Assembly (NCBI GenBank): GCA_020226215.1
Contig: CM035235.1
Coordinates: 6,833,151 to 6,897,150, forward strand
DNA length: 64,000 bases
Direction: 5' to 3'
Source of the DNA: Sindora glabra
Taxonomy: Eukaryota; Streptophyta; Magnoliopsida; Fabales; Fabaceae
Each line of letters starts with the position of its first letter. Positions within the stretch are counted from its first letter, which is position 1. The notes beneath the pieces were generated by a model. That model had not been told where the DNA came from and did not search any database. It worked only from the letters and a program-made list of their open reading frames with translations. A program made the position numbers and the translations under genes. Positions 51,908 through 62,849 of the stretch are shown one piece after another.

Positions 51908-51912
51908 AGATC

Positions 51913-52180
51913 ACCAATCGCATTTAAAAGACCTCAAGGAAATCTTTGGTGTGATAAAGAATTAAAATATAAGAACTAATCCTAGTAAATATGATTTTAG
52001 GGTAATAATTGGTAAATTCCTAGGTTTCATGCTAATTGAAAGAGGTATAAAAGTCAATCATGTGAAATGTAAAGCTATTATGGATATGAAAAGCCTCACT
52101 ACTCTAGAAGAAGTTCAATTGCTAAATGGATAAATTGCTGCTATTTCTAGATTCATGTCGAGGTAACCCTTCGAACTTTA
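51913..52180 (+). pseudogene. Gypsy reverse transcriptase, 3' part
   Basis: The frame continues HQSHLKDLKEIFGVIKN, matching the HxxDLxExFxxLRxY block that follows YVDD...KS in Gypsy RT. It is followed by LGFMLIERGIKVN-like sequence (FLGFMVSxRGIExN in intact elements) and NHVKCKAIMDMK. Stops are present. Confidence 0.75.
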
Positions 52181-52379
52181 TTCATAACTTATCAAATTTT
52201 CATATATTTGTCATTAAACTATGGAGCCCAATGAATCATAATTTAAGTTAGTTGATAGATGCCTACCATTTTACAAAATCCTTAGAGATTCTAAAGAATT
52301 CAAATAGGATAAAGATTGTGAAAATGCCTTTATTGATTTTAAAAAATTCCTTGCCTATCCATCAATGTTATCAAAGCTT

Positions 52380-53160
52380 AATCTAAGTAAAGCATTATTT
52401 TTATATTCGACCATGATAAAGAAGGCTATAAGTGTGATACTAGTAAAAGAAGTAAAAAGTGAGCAAAGACTAATTTACTTCATGAGCAAAGTAGTGTATA
52501 ATGCTGAACTTAGGTTTTAAAAGATAAAAAAAACTAGTATATGCCTTGATAATGGCCTCCCAAAAACTAAAACTTTATCTCTGGTCTCATTAAATAGTAG
52601 TCAAAACTAATCAATCGGTATAATAAGTCTTATATAAGCCTAATATAGCTAGTTAATTAGTAGAATGGTCAATGAAGCTTATAGAATATGGCATAATGTT
52701 TAAACCAATAAAAGCAATAAAATTTCAAGTATTTGTAGGCTTCATAGCCAAAATGATCTAATTTGAGGAAACAAAAAAGTTACAGAAACTACTATAACAA
52801 ACATTGTACACCAATAGACCCTTTAATAAGAATGGTAGTGGTGCAAGCATAACCTAAAGGGATCATGTGAAGTAACAATTAAATATTCCCTTAAAGTTAA
52901 CTTCAAGATTACTAATAATTAAGTTGAATACAGAAGATTGATTGTAGGATTGAAATTAGCCTAAGTAATAGGGGTAAAAAGTTATAAAGGTAAAAAGTGA
53001 TTAACAATTAATGGTTAGGGAGCTTAATAGTTCATATGACATTAAGGTTTCTTACTTGATTAAATACAAATAAAAAGTTAAACAATTAATATCAAGCTTT
53101 GACCATTTTACAATATAACATATTCCAAAGGTTGCAAATAATAAAGCAAACACCTTGTCA
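52380..53160 (+). pseudogene. Gypsy RT tail and RNase H remnant
   Basis: The frame KALFLYSTMIKKAISVILVK, then LIYFMSKVVYNAELRF matches the (LYLxxSxxAVSAVLVRE...VYYVSKxLxxAExRY) block of Tat-type elements. It then decays. The stretch up to 53160 fits the position of RNase H, with only fragmentary similarity (for example AEYRRLI-like at about 52923). Confidence 0.6.
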
Positions 53161-53339
53161 AAATTGGTTACTGCAAAAGCATCGGTGAATAACTTATTGG
53201 TTCTTTAAGAAACAATTATCAAACTAACCATTGAAGAGAAAGAGGCTATATGCATAAAATAATCCTCTTCCTAAATAGACCTAATTAATTTTTTTTTTAA
53301 AAAGTGAATTACCTTTTAGTAAACAAGAAGCTAAAAAGT

Positions 53340-54516
53340 TGAAAAAATGTTTACATTATTCAATATTAAAGATGATTGTTTATATAAAAAAGCATTCACT
53401 CTTTCCATTCTGATATGCCTCCATCCTAAAGAAATAAATTATGTCCTAAGAGAAATATATGAAGGTGTATGTGAAAATCAGGCAACGAGATCAACATTGG
53501 CTCAAAAAGCTATAAGATTTGGTTACTTTTAACCGATAATGAAAAATGACACCTTAAAGATGGTTAAAAAGTGCGAATAGTGCCAGAGACATTCTAATGT
53601 GTCTAAAATTCTTTCCTCAAATAAAAAAATGATCACCTCTCCATGTTTATTTGCTCAATTTGGAGTAGATTTCTTGAGGTAATTTCCTACAGTCCTTAGG
53701 TAGTTTAAAATTTTAACTATAGTTATTAATCATTTACAAAATGGATTGAGGTTAAACCTTTGGCTACTATAACTGCTAAGAATTCTAAAAAATTCATATG
53801 AAAATGTATTATTTATGGATATAAGATTCCCAAAGTACTAATAAAGAATAATATGGCTTAATTCACCAACAAAATCTTTCAAAAAATTCTATAAAGATTG
53901 AACATCACTTAAATTCTCCTCTATAGAGTATTTGCTATCAAATGGCTAAGTGGAGTTGGCCAACAAGATAATTTTAGAAAGATTTAAAAAGAAGTTAGAA
54001 AAATCTAAAAAGAAATTGATGGGAGAGATCCCAAGTACTATAGTCATAAAAAACATCATAATTATCTATAAAGGAGACATTGTTCCATGTAACCTATAGT
54101 CAAGAAGCCTTGATACTAGTTAAGATAGGCAAACCTAGCTAGAAGATTAATTGGTTTAATGAAAATGAAAATAAAAAACTTCTAAGATAAAGTCTAAATA
54201 TACTGGAGGAAGATAGAGAAATAGCTTCCATAAAATCCAAGGTATATAAACAAAAAGCAGTTAGATACCATGATAAAAGGGTAAAAATGAAAAGTCTTAC
54301 AACGAGGATCCTAGTCTTTAGGAGATCTAATGGGCTAACAAAAAAACATGATGATGAAAAGTTAGTTACCAATTGGGAAGAACCTTATAAAATGGTGAAG
54401 AATATAGGCAATGGTTTATACCAGATTGAAATATTAGAAGGAAATATGCTTTCAAAGACTTGGAATATTACACATCTTAAAGTATATCAAGTTACCTTTT
54501 TAAAATAGGAACTTAG
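53340..54516 (+). pseudogene. Gypsy integrase remnant
   Basis: The N-terminal zinc-binding region is visible: NYVLREIYEGVCENQ, LAQKAIRFGYF, then MKNDTLKMVKKCE*CQRHSN (H2C2-type, the stop replacing a residue). It is followed by CLFAQFGVDFL, which fits the start of the core (PWPFAQWGxDxxGPFP). The C-terminal region gives KLVTNWEEPYKMVKN, then GLYQIEILEG and TWNITHLKVYQ, the usual end of Tat/Ogre-like polyproteins. Stops and shifts break the middle. Confidence 0.8.
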
Positions 54517-54597
54517 AAAAAAAGTATTATCCCCTAAAAGTGAGGAATAAAAGAAGCATATCAAATATATTAATACACGTCTTCCAATTTACAACAC

Positions 54598-56360
54598 AAA
54601 GCCTTACCTTTGGTAAGCATCCACCATTGGTGGTTAACAAAGTTCTACCTTTAGTAGGCACCCACCTTAGGTGGTTAACAAATTCCTACCTTCAAAAAGT
54701 AAAAACATTATAGGCACCCACATTTAGTGGTTATTAAATGCTGGAAATCGCACATCATACATGCACAGCGGAATAAAATTTTGCATGATTTCCACCAAGG
54801 ATCCATGCGAATTTAGAACGCTATAGATTAGGGATTAGGGTTTATACCTTTCGACAAAAAATTTTCTGACTGCTACAGCAAGTCCGATCTGCTTCCAAAT
54901 TATGAACCGGAATGGAAACCAGTAAATCAGATCACCAGTACAATGTTTATGTGGCTGCACCTCTGTGGTATCCACACGAACCCGTGAATCACCGATGAAT
55001 GTCCGCTACACACACCGATTAGAATTGATCTCCTTACACCTCGTAGTGCTAGCTACGCCTCTTCAGGGATTTTGGTCAAGGAAAGGTGCTAGGGTTTTCT
55101 ATGCTTTTGCTTGGGGTGCGTGAATAATAATAGTAATCCTATTATTACCTAATAAGCCTATTTAAATAGGTGCATAGAAAAACCTAACCTATTTGGGCTT
55201 TATTCCATGTATAATTATAGGCTTACTATTGGCCCTTATAATTATAACATGAATTCCCAAATATTAAGCCCAAACAATTTGGTCCATTAATTCCAAATTC
55301 ACTAGGCTCTAAGTGTGCGACCCTACAGGCTCTCATTACGTTGGTAATGACCATTAATCATATTAATAATCATAAACAGTGATTGGTGTCTAGCAACACA
55401 TCATTGTTACCCAAGTAATGTGAAAGTCGGTGATTTGACTAAACTTTTACATGTGATCATCACTTATGTCCTTTTGTCCTATACATCTAGATTGAACACG
55501 AGACATGGACCGTGTCATTCCCATATAGCCCAATCTTAAGGTTTCTTGATTCCTAAGTAAGCTGACTGAAACAAATGTAATCGACATCTCATGTCAATTC
55601 ATCTGAGCATGGCCATGCATTTTCTCAACTTTACTTAATCAAGGGGCCCATAGATGTTACTCCTGTTATATAGGAGGGACAAATCTCATCTTGATCACAT
55701 AAACCCCTCCGCATGATATATGACATATCCAATATCTACCCTTGCATTCACTTAACCATCAGTGACATAGAATAGTATCAAAATATGAAACTCATATGTA
55801 GGAAACCTTGGTGATCTCAGGTCAAAGGACCATATTAATAATGATCACTAAGAACCACTTATGACACTCATATAACGATCCATGTAGTGTTCTTAATATG
55901 GGTCGGTCCAGTATACAAGTTCTCTAACTTGTACTCATGTGTAAACTTAATATCCCATATAAGTCTTTACACATGCTAGTCTTAACATATCAAAGCAACC
56001 TAATCCACAATGATATATGACTAGGGACATTTAAGAATACAATTATTCTAAGGTTATTATTATAATTGAATATATTACACAGACAATATATATAAATATA
56101 ATAATTAGAATTGCCATTAAAATAACATGATTCAAAATTACAATCACCAATATGATTGGTTTTAGGGCATATACACTAACAATAAAGTCCCACCTTCAAT
56201 AAGAAAAAGCCCTATCTTTGATAAGCACTCACTTTTAGTGGTTAATAAAGTGCTAACTTTGGAGGCAAAAGTCCTTACCTAACTTCAGTGATTAAGGTAG
56301 GGAAGAATCCTACCTTCGATAGGCACCCAACTTTAGTGGTTAGTAAAGTTCTACTAAATC
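54598..56360. repeat. Degenerate 40-46-bp tandem repeats, Gypsy 3' untranslated region
   Basis: Units with the pattern CCTACCTTTnGTAGGCACCC then ACnTTTAGTGGTTAnnAAAGT occur at 54600-54738 and continue at 56182-56360, interrupted by the second solo LTR. About three units precede and four follow the insertion, with variable length. Their place just after integrase matches the tandem repeats known in 3' untranslated regions of Tat/Ogre-type elements. Confidence 0.75.
54739..56181 (-). mobile_element. Solo LTR, 1443 bp, Copia-like (copy 2)
   Basis: Same sequence as 50466-51907 with scattered substitutions and small indels, same orientation, TG...CA ends. The flanking pentamers are TTAAA (54734-54738) and ATAAA (56182-56186), a target-site duplication with one mismatch. 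No primer-binding site or coding region lies between this copy and copy 1 other than the host Gypsy, so they are two separate insertions and not the two LTRs of one element. Confidence 0.85.
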
Positions 56361-56743
56361 TTTACAAAAGCTTTACAAAAATTTCAATAACTAATCAATT
56401 TAATCAATTAGTTATCAAATTTGAGATGATTGATTATTAAATTTGAGCAGATCCATAATACCCATCAATATTAAAATGATAAATGACCTTAAAACCTTTA
56501 GATTATTTAAGACCTATAGGTTTTAATATGAATTGAAATGTTTATCAAAATTAAATGATCAATGTTAAAGTAAAACTTGTTAGAAAAGCAATTATATTCA
56601 TTTCATATAAATAACTAATTACAATGAATGGTACATATACTGATTAAATAAAATATATATTCATTATAAAATTAATTACATTTCTTATTACTAATAGACT
56701 ATAAAGCATTAGCATTTTGTTATACATTTTTATCTTAAGCAAT
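56361..56743. other. Boundary DNA between Gypsy 3' region and inverted LTR
   Basis: A/T-rich DNA in which a polypurine tract and 3' LTR of the Gypsy element would be expected. I see neither. Confidence 0.4.
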
Positions 56744-57274
56744 TGCCTCAATAATGTTTTAGAGTTTACCAAAAGCAGGTAGTAGGTAATGGAGTAATGT
56801 TTAGCTACTCAATTAGTGGCAAACCTACAAGAAACCCATGATAATGTATAACACACAGTCCCTTCAATGCTTAATGTTAAAGAGAGAAATAAATAGAGTA
56901 GAATGGGTGTGAATAGAGTTCAAAAGGTGTATTTGGAGCCTTATATAGTGATCATCATGAGGGTAAATTGATTACTTTATAACAAGATAAAGTGATCATT
57001 TTATATCAAAAGATCATTCTGGAATCTAATAAATGCTAATTTATATAGACTGGTTATAATAGTTATAACCATTTCAGTTAGAATTAAACAATATGCACCT
57101 TTACTGATTAACCAGTTATGTATTTAGCAATTATTTGGACTAATTATAAGCTAACCAATTTCTGTGGGTTAATTGGTTAATTAACTAGTTAGTCAATTGA
57201 TCAGTTAGCCTAACTACCACAAAAATGGCATTTTTCTATTTAAGCACATTTGGTTCAATATTGAGTAATTATCA
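56744..57274 (-). repeat. LTR-like sequence inverted relative to the one at 46346
   Basis: Read on the minus strand it starts TGATAATTACTCAATATTG and ends ATTATTGAGGCA, 531 bases. It shares with 46346-46882 the blocks ATGGTTATAA, CATTATAACC or CTATTATAACC, GATCTTTTGAT, TGATCACTATATAAGGCTC, CTTTTGAACTCTAT and TCTAAAACAT. The promoter-like CACTATATAAGGCTC phrase is kept. No target-site duplication flanks it as a solo LTR. It may be the LTR of a second, oppositely oriented relative, or show that the region was rearranged. Confidence 0.7.
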
Positions 57275-58508
57275 TCGAATATTTTATATATATATTAGAT
57301 TGAATTTTATATATTTGTCCCATCATCTTATATTTAATAATAACACTTGATTATCATTCAGAATCCAATTTTAGATCATATTCTAGGTGCATGTGACAAT
57401 ACTTTCATATGAATGATAAAATTGTTTGAAATTGAAAAAATCTTTATTAGGAAACTATAATTCTTGTCATCTTTAGCATTAAAAAATTATTTTCAAAACT
57501 TCTAGAATAGTTAGTTTTAGTTTTTATTAGTTTTATAAATTTTCTCCACTCTTATTGTTTTCTTGTTTTTTTAATGCCTCCTTCATGTTATTAGTCAAAA
57601 CAAAATCATTGTTTCATAATAAAATCAAACCTTAAGTTATTTGAAGACACAATCAAGGTAAATAAGTGTTCCTAAATATAAAAAAACTTAAAAGAAAAGT
57701 AACAAATTTTTTATGGATAATATATCAACAAGCTTTAATAAGGAGAAAAGAATAGAGATGGCACACAAGACTCTTATTGCTATCTTTGACATGATCCTTG
57801 AAAAGATTTTAGATTTAAATTGTTATTCCTATACCAATAAATTAGATAATAGAGATGACAATTCTAGGATTGAATTAATTTTCATTTCAAATGTTGATTT
57901 TATTAAGGTAAAAAATATGATGAATTTCAATAAAAAACTGTAGCTAAAAATTACAAGCTCATAGATATAATGACTTGAATTTAAAATTTCATAGCAAGTT
58001 AAAGGCATTACTACTTCTAAAAGTTTCTATAATATGCCTATTTGACTTTTAAGAACAATTGCTCCAATTGCTCATCATTTATTTGATTTCTAAAATGATT
58101 GGTCACATTTATGTTGCATTATTGTAGTTAATTAATTGACTAATTCCCTAATCCAAACTTATAATTAAGCATTATAATTGTAATTATTTTATATTTTTTT
58201 CCTTCTTCTAACTTAAGCCTATATATAGGCATTATATAAGCTCTTGAGCCATCCTTTACCACTTGCTCTTACAATTTTCTCTAATTAATGTGAAACTCTT
58301 ACATTTATCCTAAAAGTAGTAGCTAAACATTGCAACTTCAACTAATAGAAAACCGTATGTCCTCTTTTATATTTAGTTCATCTATTTCTATTTATATATC
58401 ATTTTGAACATTTATAATTTCTTTTTACATGTCATTTTAGAAAACTAATAAAGCATATATTATCATTTCTTCTTTTTCCATATTGTCTTAATAAAATATA
58501 CAAGCATT
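57275..58508. other. A/T-rich DNA, no gene
   Basis: A 76-residue plus frame at 57713-57943 is Asn/Lys/Asp-rich and not recognised; I do not call it. Nothing else is supported. Confidence 0.45.
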
Positions 58509-58690
58509 GACTACAAAAAAAATGCATTTAATAGCAGTGGTTTATTAATGATGATTATGCTAACTACTACAATAATTTATACTTCTTAGCAATTAGATCA
58601 TGTGCTTCTAATATGTTCTCTACTTAGTAGTCATTTATTAATGATAGTTGTGCTAACCAACTTCAAGCTACCATAACCTCCATAATATTT
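58509..58690 (+). mobile_element. Possible CACTA element left end
   Basis: GACTACAAAAAAAATGCATT followed by TAATAGCAGTGGTTTATTAA resembles the CACTACAAAAAAA...TAATAGCAxxGGTTTATTAA start of a common plant CACTA group, with the first C read as G. A weaker echo (AGTCATTTATTAATGATAGT with TGTGCTAACC) follows at about 58629. No right end was found, so this may be a stub. Confidence 0.45.
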
Positions 58691-59761
58691 AAAGATTGAC
58701 ACACATTTGCATGAAACCTATACATATAATTCTAACTTTAAACCTAAAAACCTAATCCTAATTAGTTATGTGTTACCTTCAAATAACAAAAATAAATTTT
58801 CTATCCTATAATGCATCCAAATAAGTTTAATCCTTACCTCAAATCACTTAAAATTTCTAAATACTGGATCACTAAATCCTACAACTTTAACCTTAAAGCC
58901 CAAGAGTTATTAAATGCAATATACATATATTTGACCAAACCTAAACCTTAGCCACTTTAAGTGATGTCAAAGAGCTCGATAACTATAGTGATGCATAAGT
59001 ATGTAACCCTAGCAAAAAATGGTGATGGGATAATATTGAAATAATGCAAGGATAAGAAGATAAACACATGGATGAGTAAAGAGAATGGAGAATGGAGAAT
59101 TGGGCAATAGCAAATTCTTAGAAATGAGACAAAACTTGCAAGTAAGGAGAATGGAAAATGTATGTAAAGGCAAATAGTCTTCATATCTAAAAAAGATTAA
59201 ATTACCAATAAACACAAGATATAATGATCGTTATGACTCAAGCCTATAATATAATATTTTTGGGAATTATTCTTAGCAATGCCATTTACTAGATAAAATG
59301 GCCTAATGAATGCATATTGTTAATATTGAAGTAAAATCTTGAGTAATTGAAGTATGTTATAGGTGTTGAATAAACTTAATGATGAACTTGTGTGTATACT
59401 ATATTTGGGTGTCACTGCTAAGGTAAAAGTGACTTAAATAAAGCAAGTGACATAATAACCAAAGCTCTATAATAATATAATTGGTTAAAAAGGGGCAAAA
59501 AGTGGTTATGCATCCTTAAGTTTGTATGTTCATGTCCATACATGTATAATTTAAATGTATTAATGAACTTATCATGATAATGGGAATAGAATAGAATATG
59601 AAATGTGACGGTAAGAAGCCAATGGATGAATAAAGATATGAAGTTGAATACTAATATATGCTTACTTTGATAACATAATGTCATATTTATATGTGAAAAA
59701 GTGATAAAAAAAATAGGTTCAATCAATTCGAGGAAGATTTGCTTAAAAATGGGATAATTTA
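58691..59761. other. Unassigned repeat-like DNA
   Basis: Minus-strand frames at 58957-59215 and 59418-59726 are hydrophobic and low-complexity, match no family I know and are not called. Confidence 0.4.
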
Positions 59762-60700
59762 TGACACCCCAAAATTGTTTTAAAGTGCTTTAGTTGATTC
59801 ATTAGTGACTAAGTGAGTATAGGTTTCTGAACTTGCTCATTTGGATATTTTTGTTTTTAACCTTTAAATAATAGGTTTTTGAACTTGCTCATTTGGATAT
59901 TTTAGTTTTTAACCTTTAAATAATCTTTTATGAATAATGTTTAAATACACTTATTTCATATGAAAAACTAACTATGTTCTCTATGATTATGAAAATGTAT
60001 GATCTATGATGATTTTTACACAAGAAAATGATAACAAAATGGCTATAACCTAACAATAGAATATTGAATAGATTTAATGGTGAGTCACAATATATGCTTA
60101 TCATATGAGAATGTTTTACAAATATTTTTTTAGAAATTATAAGTAATTAAATTGAGGGAATAACTAAGTTTACCAAGTAAAGTCCATATATAAAAATAAA
60201 AGAGTAAGCATGGTTGAATGTGAATGATGGTTTCTAGACTTATTGACTTTAAAATGAAAATTATGCTTGAGAAGGCATAAGAAGTAGTTAAAGTCTAATT
60301 GAGAGGTCACAAACTTAATATTCCAAATTAATGTTCCATGAATCCTAACTAAAAGTAATTATGTTTTCCTATGGACTTGAAAATGGTGCAAGATTAAAAA
60401 ATGATAGAAAATATTACCATTTACAAACTTAAATGTTAAAAATGTTCTTGCATGTGTGGATATATATGCTTGTGTTGTCTCAAGTTTTTCTATTGCACAT
60501 TAAATTAATAATAGAAATATTTACTAACCAAGTTTTATACTCACTCTATATTATTTACCTTTTTATGGATCAAGTAACAAATTTTATCCTTCACCTTCTT
60601 TATCAATCTTTATCCCATAATCTTTTAGGATAGGCCTTTAGATGTAGATATAAAGAGCTATAGTGATATGAAATATGTTAAGTTAGACCGGTCATCTCAT
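59762..60700 (+). mobile_element. Possible decayed Gypsy LTR
   Basis: TGACACCCCAAAATTG at 59762 resembles the start of many plant Gypsy LTRs. About 770 bases on, ACCAAGTTTTATACTCACTC resembles the TCTTATACTCACTC phrase read on the minus strand of the 3.2-kb solo LTR at 31775-34986. The end and target site are not visible. Confidence 0.35.
59821..59924. repeat. 52-bp tandem duplication
   Basis: Two adjacent 52-base units, each AGGTTT(C/T)TGAACTTGCTC then ATTTGGATATTTT, GTTTTTAACCTTTAAATAAT. They differ at about three positions. Sits inside the possible LTR starting at 59762. Confidence 0.95.
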
Positions 60701-61289
60701 GCACCATTAGTTTAAGTTACATTACATTATAAAATGTCTTTTAAAGTTTATTGAAACTCTAAATGATGGGTTTATGAATACCCATATAAGAAATAACATG
60801 AACGCTTTTAAAAAAATGTTTGCATTAGCTTATCTTGAAACTAGCTTTTAAGCTTTACACACATAGCATGAAAAATGTTCTTCAGATATCCAATAGCATA
60901 TTCCAAACTAGTCACATCCCATTTTTAGGAGTTTAACAACCTAGCATGATTTATGTACATAAGTGTTCACTTCTAGATTAGTTATAACTTCTTTAGACAA
61001 TGATAATAAACAAAAGGCAATAAGAATAATTCTATTGACTTTTTACTTTGCAATGACAATAAACAAAAGGCAAGGACAACTTCTCTTTCATATTAGTTTC
61101 TATCCAAGGATGTTTATGTTATATTGTTGTAAATAATTCAAATTAAGATCCTATTTGTAATTAAACTTGTTTTAAACTATAAAAATTTTGGATCATAGGA
61201 TATTTTTCTTTATTTAATAATAAAATAAAAGAAAATCATAAGTCATCCATCACATAGGTTTGTAACTAATTTTTAAGATAAGTTACAAA
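60701..61289. other. Unassigned A/T-rich DNA
   Basis: A short phrase, GACAATnATAAACAAAAGGCAA, occurs at about 60998 and 61053, a small local duplication. No gene is supported. Confidence 0.4.
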
Positions 61290-61925
61290 AAGTCAATTGA
61301 GCTTGTAAATCTACTAATAAATTAAGAAACACACTCATCTTTTGATGTAATTCTTCCATTTATTCATGCACATGCAATTCCGATGTAACTATTTGCAAAC
61401 ATAATAACAATTAATATAGTCATCATGCTAGTTATACATTAATTTTTGTAAAATATACATAGACCCATAACACTAGTTGTAACTTCATGCAAGTCAATTA
61501 TAAAGTCATAGAACACACTCATACTTTGATATAATACTTTCATATACACTTATGCACATGTAGTTCTTACATTATTATTCTAGAACATAATGGCATTTAA
61601 TACTACTACCATGCGAGTTAAATATTTGTTTCTATAAAGCATATATAAAATCTAGAACATTAACTATTGCCTTATTCTATTTAACAATGAAATTATGTAG
61701 TGAATTTTTAATTTGATGCAATATTTCAATATATTTTTGAATATGCAATCCTTATCTTATTATTAGTGATAATAATGCCATTCAATAGCTATTATGCAAG
61801 TAATACATTAGATTTTGTAAAGCATACATGAATCAAGAACACTAATCACAACCTTATGCAAGTCTATTATAAAATAATGTAGCTCATTTATACTTTAATC
61901 ATAACTACAAATTTTCCTAATAACA
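61290..61925. repeat. Tandem array, ~184-bp unit, about 3.4 copies
   Basis: Matching points (TTTGAT or TTTAAT after CACTCAT-like) fall at 61341, 61525, 61712 and 61894, spacings 184, 187 and 182. Each unit holds AAGTCnATTATAAA, ACACTCAT-like, CACATGnAnTTC-like, ATAATnnCATTnAATA, CATGCnAGTTA-like and TAAAGCATACAT-like pieces, then ACACTAnnnnnAACnTnATGC. Copies are diverged. The unit length is in the range of centromeric and sub-telomeric plant satellites, but the array is very short. Confidence 0.75.
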
Positions 61926-62849
61926 TCACCATATTAATATTGGTTTAGTGTGCCCTCCTAGCTACCTAGATCCTTTTAAGCCAATGAGAGGATTAACTAG
62001 TTAACTTAGGGCACAACAAATTAGAAATAGTAGAAAGAAAAACACAACATGCAAACTGTATTTTAATATTGCAACCAAAAAATAAATTTCAATTACATTG
62101 GTTTGATAGGTCATACTATACACCATATATCATGTAGCACGTAAAAGCATGCAAACATCACAAATGATAATACGTATCACTTTAAATTTTAGAAATTTAA
62201 AATTTTTAATAATATCTTTAATTTCAAATCAAATTATCACTTGTTAGGAATTGTCCTAAAATATAATTTTTTACTTTAAAATGACACTAATGTTTAATGT
62301 CCCACTACCAAGCCTAATTCTAGAATTAAAACCATTATATATATCTTTGTGTGTGTATTATTTTTTCAACGAAATTCTTGGAATACATGAATAACATACT
62401 CAAGTCATTAACGTCCTTTCAACAAAGAAAGTTTCTCAAATTTTAAATCAAATCCATGTTCTTTTGATAAGAAAATTGTTTCCATTTCAGTCATATATGA
62501 ACCATATATGAAACTTTCCTTTATATGTTATTTCATGTAGAACCAAATTCATTTTTCCAAAAACAAAATCAGTGATCTAAAAATATGATTTTATAATTTC
62601 ATGTAAAACCTTGTTAATGTGAATTAACATCAAACAATTTTTTAATATTTTTCTTTTCATTTTGTGATAAGAAAATTTGATTTACTTATATATCACATGT
62701 ATATCAAATAAAATAATATACATAATCTGATTTATAGTTTCACAAGTGGCTATGATAATACTATTAAGTTTCAGATCAAAATAACATAATGAAAATTTAA
62801 AAATATTACTTTGAAACCTATCAAGAATCTAAGTAAAAGAAACATAAAC
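61926..62849. other. Unassigned DNA before the third LTR
   Basis: A less A/T-rich block at 61945-62050 reads as unique sequence, possibly internal sequence of the element whose LTR follows. A TG-rich run (GTGTGTGTATT) is near 62350. No gene is supported. Confidence 0.4.

Larger units (their letters stand above)
46346..56743 (+). mobile_element. Decayed Ty3/Gypsy retrotransposon, Tat/Ogre-like
   Basis: A plus-strand gag-pol in normal Gypsy order (gag, protease, RT, RNase H, integrase) spans about 47600-54516, with many stops and frameshifts. The RT phrases FTNLNKACHKN and LPSIDQLVD, and the integrase tail phrases WEEPYKMVK and TWNITHLKVY, are of the Tat/Ogre lineage style. Upstream is an LTR-like sequence at 46346-46882. 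Downstream of pol is a tandem-repeat-rich untranslated region, a known trait of this lineage. Two 1.44-kb solo LTRs of another family are inserted at 50466 and 54739. No plus-oriented 3' LTR was found, so the 3' limit is uncertain; a related LTR-like sequence lies at 56744-57274 but inverted. Confidence 0.8.

Noticed and set aside
54139..54372. Minus-strand 77-residue frame
   Set aside because: Antisense shadow of the Gypsy integrase region.
50466..56181. Copies 1 and 2 as the two LTRs of one element
   Set aside because: Each has its own target-site copy (AGATC; TTAAA/ATAAA), and the sequence between them is the host Gypsy pol in opposite orientation.
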